In this document: positions 1 through 11,639 of the stretch, piece by piece
Position numbering within the stretch: position 1 is the first letter of the stretch
How the letters are laid out: the number at the start of each line of letters is the position of its first letter
NCBI RefSeq assembly: GCF_902686445.1
Contig: NC_062222.1
Span: 38,253,792 to 38,317,791 of the forward strand
Source: Sciurus carolinensis
Taxonomy: Eukaryota; Chordata; Mammalia; Rodentia; Sciuridae
Reading direction: 5' to 3'
Length of the DNA: 64,000 nt
Program-made: the position numbers and the translations under genes
The notes under the pieces: model-generated
The model's input: the letters and a program-made list of their open reading frames with translations, nothing else
Told to the model about the DNA's origin: nothing
Databases searched by the model: none

Positions 1-564
1 TTAACAGACTCACCATGCATGGTGGAACCACCACATTTGTGGGAATGAGGATGGAAGATGATAGGAAACGTTTCATTGAAATCCATTCGTGAAACTTTCT
101 CAGAAAAGCAACTTCAATTTCAGCCCTATCCAACCTGCAGGTTACAGTACTGCAACAGCAAATCATAAGGGGCTTCTCTAGAAAAACTGGAGGTAGAGTG
201 CTCAGATGTTGGGGGCAGAGTGGTAATGAGGGAAAGAGAAAATACCCAGAGTTTCATGGAAATCCAAAAGTTCAATTGCTCAGAAAACGCAATTTAGTTG
301 CTGCCTAAAGCTGCGTGCATAGGGAAAGCTCAATTCATGGAAATCGAAAGACTTTGTTATAACCGAATCACCTAGCATGGTGGAATCACCACATCTGTGG
401 AGCAAAGTGGGAATGAGAAGGGGACATGAAAGGCCAAATTTCATTGAAATCCATTCGTGAAACTTTCTCAGAAAAGCAACTTAAATTTCAGCCATATTCA
501 ACCTGCACGTTAGAGCACTGAAAGAGCAATACATAAGGGGCTTGTCTAGAAAACGTGGAGGTAG
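1..564. repeat. Satellite array A (366-bp dimer), left block
   Basis: This is tandem satellite built from two related half-units of about 183 bp. Half 1 carries the core gtttcattgaaatccattcg followed by ctttctcagaaaagcaac. Half 2 carries gggaatgag, agagaaaatacccagag, tttcatggaaatcca and catgcatggtggaaccacca. The block runs up to the LINE-1 insertion, and its last 15 bases are the left copy of that element's target duplication. No gene is present; short reading frames here recur with the satellite period. Confidence 0.9.
550..564. repeat. Left target-site duplication of L1 copy 1
   Basis: The 15-mer aaaacgtggaggtag matches 7547-7561 exactly. It comes from the satellite segment normally read as gaaaacctggaggtagag. 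This fixes the L1 start at about 565. Confidence 0.9.
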
Positions 565-570
565 GGGTGG

Positions 571-583
571 GCCAAGATGGCGG
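571..583 (+). promoter_or_regulatory. YY1-type site at the L1 5' end
   Basis: The sequence gccaagatggcgg lies within the first 20 bases of the element. Its reverse complement contains CCGCCATCTTGG, the classical YY1 motif. YY1 sites at this position set the start of transcription in primate L1s. Function here is inferred from sequence and position only. Confidence 0.7.
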
Positions 584-873
584 ACTAGAGGGCGGCTGCA
601 TTTCACGTTGCTCCAGGATGCAAGATTCAAAAGAGGAGATAGTGAGAGACTTGGGACCAACTCAAAGCTGCTGGTGAGTCTCTCCTGTTGGGGAGGCGTC
701 CCGGATGGGGTGGTAGCCCCAGAACGCAGGGAATTTGTGAAGTGGAGTTGCTTGGCGAGACGCCCCTCCCCCCACTGGAGCGGTAAACACAGACAACTGG
801 GATCATCATAGAAGAGGCGGCTCAGCACAGCGCTTGGATTCGAGCAACCACTGGGGCTCTGGGCGTCTGCCTG

Positions 874-1640
874 AGGAGGAGCTGTGTGGCGAGCTGTTTA
901 GACCCAAAACGACCGCTTCTAAACACTGGGGGGTTGCCCGGAGGAAGAGGAGAAGCACGGCGGGTCGCTTGGTCTAGGAGTGACTGCATCAGAGCCACAG
1001 GCGATTACCAGAGGAGGAGCTGCGTGGCCAGGTGTTTGAACTCAGAGCAAGTGCTCCTGAACACCGGGGTACTGCCCAGAGGAAGAGGAGGAGCGCCGCG
1101 GGATGCTTGGTCTAGGAGTGACTGCATCAGAGCCACAGGCAGTTGCCAGAGGAGGAGCTGCGTGGTGAACTGTTTGAACTCAGAGCGAGCGCTCCTGAAC
1201 ACAGGGAGGTTGCCTGGAGGAAGAGGAGGAGCGTGGCGGTTGCTTGACCTAGGAGTGACTGCATCAGAGCCACAGGCAGTTGCCAGAGGAGGAGCTGCGT
1301 GGCGAGCTGTTTGAACTCTGAACAACTGCTCCAGAACACTGGTGGCCTGCCTGGAGGAGGAGAGTGGTGGGACACTTGGTCTAGGAGTGACTGCATCAGA
1401 GCCACAGGTGGTTGCCAGAGGAGGAGGTGAGTGGTGAGTTGATTGGAATAAAAGTGACCGCTCCTGAACACCGGTGGCCTGCCTGGAGGAGGAGCGTGGT
1501 GGGTCACTTGGTCTTGGAGCCACCAAACCTGAACACCCGGGGGGCTACCCCAAGGAGGAGGAGGAGGAACAGGACGGGTCACTTGGACTTGGAGTGACTG
1601 CCTAGGGCTATGGGTGGTTGGCGGGAGGAGGAGACCAGAA
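874..1640 (+). repeat. Tandem 132-138-bp monomers in the 5'UTR of L1 copy 1
   Basis: GC-rich units begin with aggaggagctg at 874, 1012, 1150 and 1287, with a variant at 1419 and further decayed units to about 1640. Each contains gtttgaactcagagc, gctcctgaacac, tggtctaggagtgactgcat and cagagccacaggc. The spacing is 138, 138, 137 and 132 bp. Repeated 5'UTR units of this kind act as promoter monomers in mouse L1s; the same role here is inference. Reading frames on both strands across this stretch follow the repeat and are not called as genes. Confidence 0.85.
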
Positions 1641-2398
1641 GTAAGTTGTTTGGACTCCTAGTGCCTGTGTCAGAAACCGGGTGGCTGTCTGGAGGAGGAG
1701 GTGTGTGGCAGGTCTCTGGGTCTCGGAGCTATTGTATGGGGCTCCAGGTGGTGCCTCAGAGGAGGGGCTGCATAGCCAGGCAATTGGTGCAGAGCAGGGT
1801 CCCAGGAGCTAGGTGGCTTCTTGCTGGAAGAGCCGCACAGAGACACGCCTAGGGGCGGAGCGAAGTTTCCAGGGCGGCGGGCAGATTCTCTGGGAGAGGC
1901 AACCTAAGGAAACTTGCCTGCGAAGGGTGAGGCTCCCAGGCCCAGGACGTAGGTCCGGGCCCCTGGGATCGTTGCAGAGGAAGACAGACCAGCCCAGGTG
2001 GTAGGTGTAGATTGAGGGGAACCTCTAGGAGGGCAACTGACCAGTGAGACGTACCCACCGAGTGAGTCTTCCCGGCGGGGGGAGGTTTTCCCACAGGGAC
2101 GGTAAAACCAGAGACAGAGGCACAAACAGGCCTTGCCTCAGCCCACAGTCTAGTTCCCCATTGGATGACCATTGGTCAACAAGTGGAGGCACCTCTGCCC
2201 ACTAGCAGGGAATATACACCACCTGAGGGTCACCACCCCTAGAGAGGCAGCTTCTTCGTGGAGCTCTGCATTATCAACCTCCTCCAAGACTTCAGGCTAC
2301 TGAAGGATAAGAGGGGATATACTAGCAATCTTCAGGGACATTATAAGTCGATAGAGGAAATCTGCAATATCTTAATGACCCACTGATTCCTGAACAAT

Positions 2399-3412
2399 AT
2401 GAGAAAACAAGGGAAGAAAATGCCCCAAACACATCTAGATGTTACATCAATAAAATCCAACGACAGCATGGCAGAAGAAATGACAGAAAGGGAGTTCAGA
2501 ATGTACATAATTAAAATGATTAGGGAAGCAAACGATGAGATGAAAGAGCAAATGCAGGCATTGAACGATCGCACCAATCGACAGTTAACAGAGCAAATTC
2601 AGGAAGCAAAAGATCATTTCAATAAAGAGTTAGAGATATTGAAAAAAAACCAAACAGAAATCCTTGAAATGAAGGAAACAATAAACCAAATTAAGAACTC
2701 CATAGAAAGCATAACCAATAGGATAGAACAGCTGGAAGACAGAACTTCAGATATTGAAGACAAAATATTTAACCTCGAAAACAAAGTTGAACAAACAGAG
2801 AAGATGGTGAGAAATCATGAACAGAATCTCCAAGAACTATGGGATATCATGAAAAGGCCAAATTTGAGAATTATTGGGATTGAGGAAGGCTTAGAGAAAC
2901 AAACCAAAGGAATGAACAATCTATTTGAAGAAATAATATCAGAAAATTTCCCAAATCTGAAGAATGAAATGGAAAATCAAGTCCAAGAGGCTTACAGGAC
3001 TCCAAATACACAAAATTACAACAGACCCACACCAAGGCACATTACAATGAAAATACCTAACATACAAAATAAAGACAGAATTTTAAAGGCTGTGAGAGAA
3101 AAGAACCAAATCACATTCAGGGGGAAGCCAATACGGATATCAGCAGATTTTTCAATCCAGACCCTAAAAGTTAGAAGGACCTGGAACAACATTTTTCAAG
3201 CTCTGAAAGAAAATGGATGCCAACCAAGAATCTTATACCCAGTAAAACTTACCTTCAAATTTGACGAGGAAATAAAATCATTCCATGATAAACAAAAGCT
3301 AAAAGAATTTACAAAAAGAAAGCCAGCATTACAGAACATTCTCAGCAAAATATTTCATGAGGAAGAGATAAAAAACAAAGAAGAAAATCAGCAAAGGGAG
3401 GAATTATCCTAA
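2399..3412 (+). CDS. LINE-1 ORF1 protein, intact (337 aa)
   Basis: ORF1p is the RNA-binding, trimeric nucleic-acid chaperone that coats L1 RNA in the retrotransposition particle. The frame is open for 337 codons, near the usual length of mammalian ORF1p. Residues about 30-150 form a long coiled coil rich in E, K, I and L. The RRM starts at about 153 with the motif NLRIIGIEEG, and the basic C-terminal domain covers about 250-320, including the segment FHDKQKLKEFTKRKP. The start ATG at 2399 follows the 5'UTR and matches the decayed ATG at 17977 in L1 copy 2. ORF2 begins 58 bases downstream. No damage is visible. Confidence 0.93.
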   Translation: MRKQGKKMPQTHLDVTSIKSNDSMAEEMTEREFRMYIIKMIREANDEMKEQMQALNDRTNRQLTEQIQEAKDHFNKELEILKKNQTEILEMKETINQIKNSIESITNRIEQLEDRTSDIEDKIFNLENKVEQTEKMVRNHEQNLQELWDIMKRPNLRIIGIEEGLEKQTKGMNNLFEEIISENFPNLKNEMENQVQEAYRTPNTQNYNRPTPRHITMKIPNIQNKDRILKAVREKNQITFRGKPIRISADFSIQTLKVRRTWNNIFQALKENGCQPRILYPVKLTFKFDEEIKSFHDKQKLKEFTKRKPALQNILSKIFHEEEIKNKEENQQREELS

Positions 3413-3470
3413 AGGAACTGTCAAATAAAGGAGGAACCAAGATGTGTCAAAAATTTTAAGTATGAACCAA

Positions 3471-4226
3471 ATGACTGGGAATACAAATCATATCTCAATA
3501 ATAACCCTGAATGTTAATGGCCTGAATTTATCAATCAAAAGACATAGACTGGCAGATTGGATTAAAAAGAAAGATCCAACAATATGTTGCCTGCAAGAGA
3601 CTCACCTCATAGAAAGAGATACCCATAGACTAAAGGTGAAAGGATGGGGAAAAACATACCATGTACACGGACTCAGCAAAAAAGCTGGAGTATCCATCCT
3701 CATTTCAGATAATGTGGACTTCAAGCCAATGTTAGTCAGAATGGATAAAAAAGGACATTACATACTGCTTAAGGGAAGCATAAATCAGCAAGATATAACA
3801 ATCATAAACATCTATGCCCCAAACAGTGGCTCATCCATGTATGTTAAACAAATCCTTCTCAATTTTAGAAACCAAATAGACCATAACACAATAATACTAG
3901 GTGATTTTAACATGCCTCTTTCACCACTGGACAGATCTTCCAAACAAAAATTGAACAAAGAAACCATAGATCTCAATAACACAATCAATAATTTAGACTT
4001 AACAGACATTTATAGAATATACCATCCAACCAAGAGCGAATACACTTTCTTCTCAGCAGCACATGGATCCTTCTCTAAAATAGACCATATATTATGCCAC
4101 AAAGCTAATGTCAGCAAATACAAGAAGATAGAGACACTAACTTGTATTCTATCAGATCATAATGGATTGAAGTTACAAATTAATGAAAGAGTAAAAAACA
4201 GAAACTCTCCAACACCTGGAGATTAA
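3471..4226 (+). pseudogene. LINE-1 ORF2, endonuclease segment (frame 1 of 3)
   Basis: The N-terminal APE-type endonuclease of ORF2p nicks target DNA to start reverse transcription. The likely start is the ATG at 3471 (MTGNTNHISI), matching the usual ORF2 N-terminus, although the frame is open from 3444. Catalytic motifs are present: LNVNGL, QETH, GDFN and SDHN. The frame ends at 4224-4226 in a stop caused by a one-base loss near 4204. L1 copy 2 has an extra t at the corresponding place (aacttctcc against aactctcc here), and the same protein continues in the next frame at 4232. Confidence 0.92.
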
Positions 4227-4231
4227 ACAAT

Positions 4232-6115
4232 ATGCTACTATATGATGAATGGATAACAGAAGATATTAGGAAGGAAATTAAAAAATTCTTAGAGGTAAAC
4301 GAAAACAAAGAAACATCATATCAAAATCTCTGGGACACTATGAAAGCAGTACTTAGAGGAAGATTTATTTCATGGAGCGCATTTAATAAAAGAAGTAAAA
4401 CTCAAAAAATAAATGACCTAACACTACAGCTCAAAGCCCTAGAAAAAGAAGAACAGACCAACACCAAAAGTAGTAGAAGACAGGAAATAGTTAAACTGAG
4501 AGCTGAAATCAACGAAATTGAAACGAAAGAAACAATACAAAAAATTGACAAAATAAATAGTTGGTTCTTCGAAAAAATAAACAAAATTGATAAACCTTTA
4601 GCCACAGTAACAAAGAGAAGACGAGAGAAAACCCAAATCACTAAAATTCGGAATGAACAAGGAAATATAACAACAGACACGACTGAAATACAAAACATAA
4701 TTAGAAGCTATTTTGAAAATCTATACTCCAACAAAATAGAAAATTTCGAAGACATCAACAGGTTTCTAGAGACATATGAATTGCCTAAACTGAACAAGGA
4801 GGACATACACAATTTAAATAGACCAATTTCAAGTAATGAAATAAAAGAAGTCATCAAAAGCCTTCCAACAAAGAAAAGTCCAGGACCAGATGGGTTCTCA
4901 GCCGAGTTCTACAAAACTTTTAAAGAAGAACTCATTCCAATACTTCTCAAAGTATTCCAGAAAATAGAAGAGGAGGGAACTCTCCCAAACTCATTCTATG
5001 AAGCCAATATTACCCTGATTCGTAAACCAGACAGAGACACATCGAGGAAAGAAAATTTCAGATCAATATCCTTAATGAACATCGACGCAAAAATTCTCAA
5101 CAAAATTTTAGCAAATCGCATACAAAAACATATTAAAAAGATAGTGCACCATGATCAAGTGGGTTTCATCCCAGGGATGCAAGGTTGGTTCAACATCAGG
5201 AAATCAATAAATGTCATTCACCATATCAATAGACTTAAAGTCAAGAATCACATGATTATTTCGATAGATGCAGAAAAAGCATTTGATAAAATACAGCACC
5301 CCTTCATGCTCAAAACACTAGAAAAAATAGGGATAGTGGGAACATTCCTTAACATTGTAAAGGCCATCTACGCTAAACCCATGGCTAATATCATTCTAAA
5401 TGGTGAAAAACTGAAAGCATTCCCTCTCAAAACTGGAACAAGGCACGGATGCCCTCTTTCACCACTTCTATTCAGTATCGTCCTTGAAACTCTAGCCAGC
5501 GCAATTAGACAGACCAAAGAAATTAAAGGGATACGAATAGGAAAAGAAGAACTCAAACTATCCCTATTTGCTGATGATATGATGGTATACTTAGAGGAAC
5601 CAGGAAATTCCACCAGAAAACTTTTAGATCTCATAAGTGAATTCAGTAAAGTAGCGGGATATAAGATCAATGCACATAAATCTAAGGCATTTTTATATAT
5701 AAGCGATGAATCTTCAGAAAGAGAAATTAGGAAAACTACCCCATTCACAATAGCATCAAAAAAAATAAAATACTTGGGAATCAATCTCACAAAAGAGGTG
5801 AAAGACCTCTACAATGAGAACTACAGAACACTAAAGAAAGAAATTCAAGAAAACCTTAGAAGATGGAAAGATCTCCCATGTTCTTGGATAGGAAGAATTA
5901 ATTTTGTCAAAATGGCCATACTACCAAAAGTGCTATACAGATTCAATGCAATTCCAATTAAAATCCCAATGATGTACCTTACAGAAATAGAGCAAGCAAT
6001 TATGAAATTCATCTGGAAGAATAAAAAACCCAGAACAGCTAAAGCATCCTTGGCAGAAAGAGTGAAGCAGGGGGTATCGCAATACCAGATCTTCAACTCT
6101 ACTACAAAGCAATAG
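4232..6115 (+). pseudogene. LINE-1 ORF2, reverse transcriptase segment (frame 2 of 3)
   Basis: This continues ORF2 after the frameshift near 4204. It holds the linker and the reverse transcriptase, which copies L1 RNA at the nicked target. Visible motifs include [46 protein letters not shown] and the active site FADDMMVYL. Changes from the usual family sequence include RKPD for PKPD, FRSIS for FRPIS, and TRHGCPLSP for [10 protein letters not shown] second frameshift near 6065 sends the frame to a stop at 6113-6115, and the homology carries on in another frame. Confidence 0.92.
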
Positions 6116-7293
6116 TAACAAAAACGGCATGGTATTGGTACCAAAATAGAAAGGTGGATCAATGGTACAGAATAGAGGACATGGACACAAACCCAAATAA
6201 ATACAATTTTCTCATACTAGACAAAGGGGCCAAAAATATGCAATGGAGAAAAGATAGCCTCTTCAACAAATGGTGCTGGGAGAATTGGAAATCCATAAGC
6301 AACAGAATGAAACTAAACCCATATCTCTTACCATGCACGAAACTAAACTCAAAATGGATTAAGGATCTCGGAATCTGACCAGAGACCTTGCATCTTATAG
6401 AAGAAAAAGTAGGTCCAGAGCTTCAACATGTCGGCTTAGGACCAGACTTCCTCAACAGGACTCCCATAGCACAAGAAATAAAAGCAAGAATTAATAACTG
6501 GGATAGATTCAAACTAAAAAGCTTTCTCTCAGCAAAGGAAACTATCAGCAATGCGAAGAAAGAGCCTACAGAGTGGGAGAAAATCTTTGCCAATCATACT
6601 TCAGATAGAGTGCTAATCTCCAGAATCTATAAAGAACTCAAAAAACTCTACACCAAGAATGTAAATATTCCAATTGACAAATGGGCTAAAGAAATGAATA
6701 GACACTTCACAGAAGAAGATATACAAGCAATCCACAAACATATGGAAAAATGTTCAACATCTCTAGTAATAAGAGAAATGCAAATCAAAACCACCCTAAG
6801 ATTCCATCTCACCCCAATTAGAATGGCGATTATCAAGAATACAATCAACAACAGGTGTTGGCGGGATTGTGGGGAGAAAGGTACACTCTTACATTGCTGG
6901 TGGTGCTGCAAATTAGTGCAGCCACTCTGGAAAGCAGTGTGGAGATTCCTTAGAAAACTTGGAATGGAACCACCATTTGACCCAGCTATCCCACTCCTTG
7001 GCCTATACCCAAAGGACTTAAAATCAGCATATTACAGAGATACAGTCACATCAATGTTCATAGCTGCTCAGTTCACAATAGCCAGATTGTGGAACCAACC
7101 TAGATGTCCTTCAATTGATGAATGGATAAAGAAAATGTGGTATATATATACAATGGAATATTATTCAGCCATGAAGAATGATAAAATTATGGCATTTGCA
7201 GGCAAATGGATGAAACTGGAGAATATCATGCTAAGTGAGATAAGCCAATCTCAAAAAACCAAAGGAAGAATGATATCGCTAATAAGTGGATGA
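6116..7293 (+). pseudogene. LINE-1 ORF2, C-terminal segment (frame 3 of 3, one internal stop)
   Basis: This is the C-terminal part of ORF2p. It includes [19 protein letters not shown], the region around [12 protein letters not shown], and the cysteine-rich segment [16 protein letters not shown] near 6858-6905. The tail WYIYTMEYYSAMKNDKIM is followed by the end at 7293. A TGA at 6376-6378 breaks the frame after KWIKDLGI, and homology continues from 6388 in the same frame. With the two upstream frameshifts this makes ORF2 non-functional. Confidence 0.9.
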
Positions 7294-7546
7294 TGACACA
7301 TAATGGGGTGTGGGAAGTGTTAGTGTTGGGGTTGGAGTTGGGTTTAGGAAGGAGGGCAGGAATGGAGGAAGGAAGGACTGTATAGATGGAGGGGAAGGGT
7401 GGGAGGGGTGGGGGGGAAGGGAAAAAATGGCAGAATGAATCAAACAACATTACCCTATGTAAATTTATGATTACACAAATGGTATGCCTTTACACCATGT
7501 ACAGACAGAGAAACAACATGTATCCCATTTGTTTACAATTAAAAAA
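7294..7546 (+). other. LINE-1 3'UTR with G-rich tract and A-tail
   Basis: The short 3'UTR carries a G-rich run at 7388-7421 (ggggaagggtgggaggggtg and neighbours) with at least four G-tracts of three or more, enough to form a G-quadruplex. It ends with atgtatcccatttgtttacaatt and an A-tail that merges with the right target duplication at 7547-7561. G-rich 3'UTR tracts are common in mammalian L1s. Confidence 0.85.
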
Positions 7547-9340
7547 AAAACGTGGAGGTAGAGTAGTCAGATGTTGGGGGAAGAGTGGAAATGAGGAAAA
7601 CAGAAAATTGTCAGAGTTTCATGGAAATCTGGTCGTTCATTTGCTTAGAAAATGCTCTTCAGTATCAGCGTAAGTCTGCGTGCATAGGGAAAGTTCAATT
7701 CATGGAAATCAAAACAGTTTGTTATAACAGAAACTGCATGTATGGTGGATCTACCACATTTGGGGTTAAAGTGGGTATGAGGCTGGGAGATGATAGGCAA
7801 AGTTTCATTGAAATCCATTCATTAAACTTTCTCCGAAAACCAACTTCAATTTGTGCCCTATTCAACCTGCATGTTAGAGTACTTCAACAGCAATATATAA
7901 GGGGCTTGCATGGAAATCCTGCAAAAAGAGTGCTTACATGTTGATTTTAGAGTGGGAATTAGGAAAAGAAAAAATACCCAGTTTCATGGAAATCCAGTCG
8001 TGCATTTGCTCAAAAAATCTTTTGTGTTGCATCCTAACTCTGCATACATATTTTAAGTTCAATTCATAATAATCAAAACAGTTGCTTATAACAGAAGCAC
8101 CATGCATATTGGAACCATCACATGTACCAAGCAAAGTGGGTATGATCAGGGGAGATTATAGGCAAAGTTTCATTGAAATCCATTTCTGAAACATTCTCTG
8201 AAAAGCTACTTCAATTTCATCCCTATTCAATTTGTATGTTAGTGTATTGCAACAGCAGTACATACGGGGCTTGCCTAGATACCTGGAGGTAGAGTGTGCA
8301 GATGTTGGGGGAAGGGTGGGAATGAGCAAAAGAGAAAATACCCAGAGTTTCATGGAAATCCTGTAGTGCATTTGCTCAGAAAATGCTCTTCAGTTGCAGC
8401 CTATCTCTGCTTGCATAGGGAAAGCTCAATCATAGAACTTGAGACAGATTGTTATAACAGAATCACTGTGCATGGTGTAACCACCACATCTTCGGAGCAA
8501 TGTGTGTATAAACACAAGACATGATAGGCGAATTTTCATTGAAATCCCTCTGTGAAACTTTATCAGAAAAGCAACTTCAATTTCAGCCCTATTCAATCTG
8601 CATGTTAGAATAGTGCAACAGCAATACATAAGGATCTTGACAAAAAAAACCTGCAGGTATTCTGCTCAGAAATTGGCCACAGAGTGCTTATGAGGAATAG
8701 AGAAAACACAAAGAGTTTCATGGAAATTCAGTCGTGCATTTGCTGAGAAAATGCTCTTCAGTTGCAGACTAACTCTGCGTGTATAGGGCAAACTGAATTC
8801 ATGGAAATCTAAACAGATTCTTATAATGGAAGCACCTTGCATGGTGGAAGCACAATATGCTCAGATCACACTGGATATGAAGAGGAGAGATTATAGGCAA
8901 AGTTTCATTAAAATCCATTCTTAAACTTTCTCAGAAAAGCAACTTCAATTTCAGCCCTAATCAATATGCATGTTAGAGTATTTCAACAAATATACATAAG
9001 GGGCTTGCCTAGAAAACATGGAGGTAGAGTACTCAGATGTTGGGGGTAGAGTGGTATGAGGAGAAGATCGAATACCCAGAGTTTCATGGAAATCCAATCG
9101 TGCATTTGCTCAGAAAACGCTCTTCATTTGCAGCCTAATTCTCTCTTCATAGGGAAATCTCAATATATGGAAATCGAAACAGATTTTTATAACAATAACA
9201 CTGTGCATGGTGGAACCACCACATCTTTGCAACAAAGTATGTAATTGTAGTAGAGACGATAGGCAAAATTTCATTGAAATCCATCTGTGAAACTTTATCA
9301 GAAAAGCAACTTCTTTTTCAGCCCTATTCAATCTGTACTT
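7547..9340. repeat. Satellite array A, second block
   Basis: The dimeric satellite resumes in register after the L1. The half-1 core agtttcattg falls at 7801, 8166, 8532, 8901 and 9267, giving spacings of 365, 366, 369 and 366 bp. The matching half-2 core is at 7980, 179 bp after the first. No gene is present. Confidence 0.92.
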
Positions 9341-9750
9341 TGATGCTGTCCAACAGAGTCAATTTCACACTCAAAACAAACGGACAACAAGACTCTTGAA
9401 TTTGATGCAGTTTATTGATGATTCAGGAACCCAGAACCCGGAACACCAGCATTTAAGGAGAGCCGACTTATATTCCCTCCAAGAGTGGAAGGGTAGAGCA
9501 AATGCTAGTTAAGCAAAGATCAGGCCAGTTGCTAGCTGTCCAGTCATGGTAAACATCAAACAGGCAGGAGCTGGAGCACTTGGGAATACCTGTGCACACA
9601 TTGTGTGCATTGACTTATTTGAATTCAGCCAATGATAAAGCACTTGGGTATGACTATGTTAACTGACTTCCTCATCACTGATGTGATCAAAACTACTTCT
9701 AGCTTGTTGCTAGGCGCCATCTTGGCGTAGTCTGCATGGCACAGCCCCCA
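9341..9750 (-). repeat. ERV-A 3'LTR
   Basis: About 410 bp alignable to 12473-12875. Shared blocks include gactcttgaat, cttatattccctccagaag and ccaatgataaagcactt. It starts with TG at 9341 and ends at ccccca (9750). Many scattered differences from the other LTR point to an old insertion. Confidence 0.85.
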
Positions 9751-9842
9751 TCATCTCCCACTTCCTTATATGAAATGAAAATGAGCCTGTCAGGAATTGT
9801 GTCTGTCTTAGGTCCTGGGAATCAACATCCTGTCCTTACCCA

Positions 9843-11030
9843 TCAAGAAAGGATACCAAAACATGTTTGACCCTTCTGTCTTAGGTTGGTACAATGTTTT
9901 CCCATGGTTACCCATCTTTGACTACAAATCCAGCATACTAAACCATATGTTGGGAGATTGTCCTGCTTCAAGGTTGGCCATGGCCTGTTTTTGATCACAT
10001 TATGAGTCTGTTGACTGGTTTTGTGGCATTTGTAAATGTAGAATAGAATTAACACAAGCACACCCAAGCTTATTAGTGTGAGACTTAAGAATCCCACAAA
10101 TTTGGTGCCAAATTGTGTTAGTTTATTTAATGCTCCTGTGATAAGTTCTCCCAGTTTGACTTCCACCTTCGTGGCATTTATGGTGAGAATTTGTTGTCGA
10201 AGTCTTGTTACTAGCTTGTTGAATCCATCTGTCCATTGTTGTGTGATCTGTGAAGATAACTGTCTAGAGAGGTTCTCATTAGAAGTCACAAAAAGGAAAG
10301 GGAGAGCTAGGCACACAGAAGCATATGAAAAACCAATTGTTTCACTCTCTCTACATATTTCAGTATTAACTCCATTAACCTTTTGATCAGTGCATTTTCC
10401 TTTACTTATAGACCCTCCTTTTACAAAAGCCAGGGTACTTATATCCATACATGCCTTAGGCCCACATAAGGACCAGATGGATAAGGGGTTGAAATTTGAA
10501 ATTACCTTTATATTCCAAATTTTCTATAAAATCTTCTGTGTTTGAGATGTGATATATATCTGATTAGCTAAATACCAAGGTCCAAAAGCCAGATTAGTGG
10601 AGACCTTTTTATCAGGTCCTAGGTGCTGACAAGCTTCTCATAAAGGAGGCCAAGTAATAGGCTTTTTGAAGGACTGGCAATGGCCATACCAATGGATATG
10701 AAAATCAGTCTTATTACTAATAGCTTTGGGCATGTAACCAGTGACATTTGTATTGGAGTTTTTTCTTTATTTAAGGTAATACCTGCCAAAGTATGATTAA
10801 TCAATTGTATACAAGGTGTGCCATTGCTAAAGATGAGGCATAATGTATTCTTTAGTGATAAATTTAGGGTAAATTTGGAGTCCAATGGTGGTGTGTACCT
10901 AAGGGTAGCTTGCCCAGTGGATTCATTAGTGGAAAAGAACTGAGGAAAGACTGTACCATTTTGAGAGACTGGAACTAGTTAAGGCAGTACCTTGACTATT
11001 GTCCAGAACTGTTCACCTTGGATGAAATTC
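9843..11030 (-). pseudogene. ERV-A env remnant
   Basis: Decayed betaretrovirus-type envelope gene. The best frame (10448 down to 9843) holds part of the transmembrane subunit: an N-terminal hydrophobic stretch near SYASVCLALPFLFV, a heptad-like ectodomain, a membrane span near FVGFLSLTLISLGVLVLI, and a short cytoplasmic tail. A separate frame at 10885-10619 is surface-subunit sequence with several N-linked glycosylation motifs. Frames are separated by stops, so no complete Env is encoded. Confidence 0.75.
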
Positions 11031-11059
11031 ATTATCATCATCAATAGTGGCAGGATCTT

Positions 11060-11260
11060 CAGAGGGCTCAGTTACCTCTTGATGAACCATTTTAACTGCT
11101 TGGACTAGTCTTTCTGGAATCCAAATTGGCATTTTTTTCTTCCTGTGGAAATACACACACATGCCCTCTTCCCAAAATCAAGACCGGGGAATGTCCATTC
11201 CATTCTCCTGTTACAATATCTTTCCATAAAACTTGTGGCTTTATGTCGATGTCAACTGCA
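11060..11260 (-). pseudogene. ERV-A pol remnant: integrase C-terminal domain
   Basis: The minus strand reads VLWKDIVTGEWNGHSPVLI then LGRGHVCVFPQ. This fits the C-terminal DNA-binding domain of betaretroviral integrases, which lies just before env. The zinc-binding and DDE catalytic core regions are not present between here and the RNase H remnant. Confidence 0.75.
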
Positions 11261-11363
11261 GCATGTCAATCCACTGCTGATTTTCCTTATTTATCCAAAT
11301 TTTAAAAAATTAAGGTAAAAAGGACTATGGGTCCAGCCAATTCTAATTTTGGAATCACCTAAG

Positions 11364-11603
11364 TCATGCAATCACTATCAGCAAAAAGATCTGTTGCTCC
11401 TTAAATTCTACAAGGGCTGTGACAGCTGCTTCCATTTCCACCAATTGAGATGATTTTTGAGATGTAATCTGAATGATAGTATCTTGGTGAGTAACTACTG
11501 CAGAAGTACCATTAGAAGAAACATTCAGGGCCTTAGAAATAGGTTGTTTTTTATGGGTAGAAAGGATTGTGACAACGAACCATCTGAATATGTGATCTGA
11601 CAT
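11364..11603 (-). pseudogene. ERV-A pol remnant: RNase H region
   Basis: The minus-strand frame contains NVSSNGTSAVVTHQDT and SQLVEMEAAVTALVEF, the pattern of the retroviral RNase H N-terminal half. It follows gag almost directly on the minus strand, so protease and reverse transcriptase have been deleted. Confidence 0.7.
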
Positions 11604-11639
11604 TGTTCCCCTCTAAAGCTCCGTACATTTATGGGTCCC

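Larger units (their letters stand above)
565..7546 (+). mobile_element. Full-length LINE-1 (L1 copy 1) with target-site duplication
   Basis: Autonomous non-LTR retrotransposon of about 7 kb inserted in the satellite. The 15-bp target duplication aaaacgtggaggtag is at 550-564 and again at 7547-7561 after the A-tail. The order is a 5'UTR with tandem monomers (565-2398), ORF1 (2399-3412), ORF2 in three broken frames (3471-7293), a G-rich 3'UTR and an A-rich tail. ORF1 is open. ORF2 has at least two frameshifts and one stop, so the copy cannot make a full-length ORF2 protein. The perfect duplication and full length suggest a fairly recent insertion. Confidence 0.95.

Noticed and set aside
886..1582. 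Overlapping plus and minus frames of 142, 173 and 151 codons in the L1 5'UTR, possibly an antisense ORF0-like gene
   Set aside because: They run through GC-rich tandem monomers whose period keeps several frames open. No supporting start context or homology is visible.
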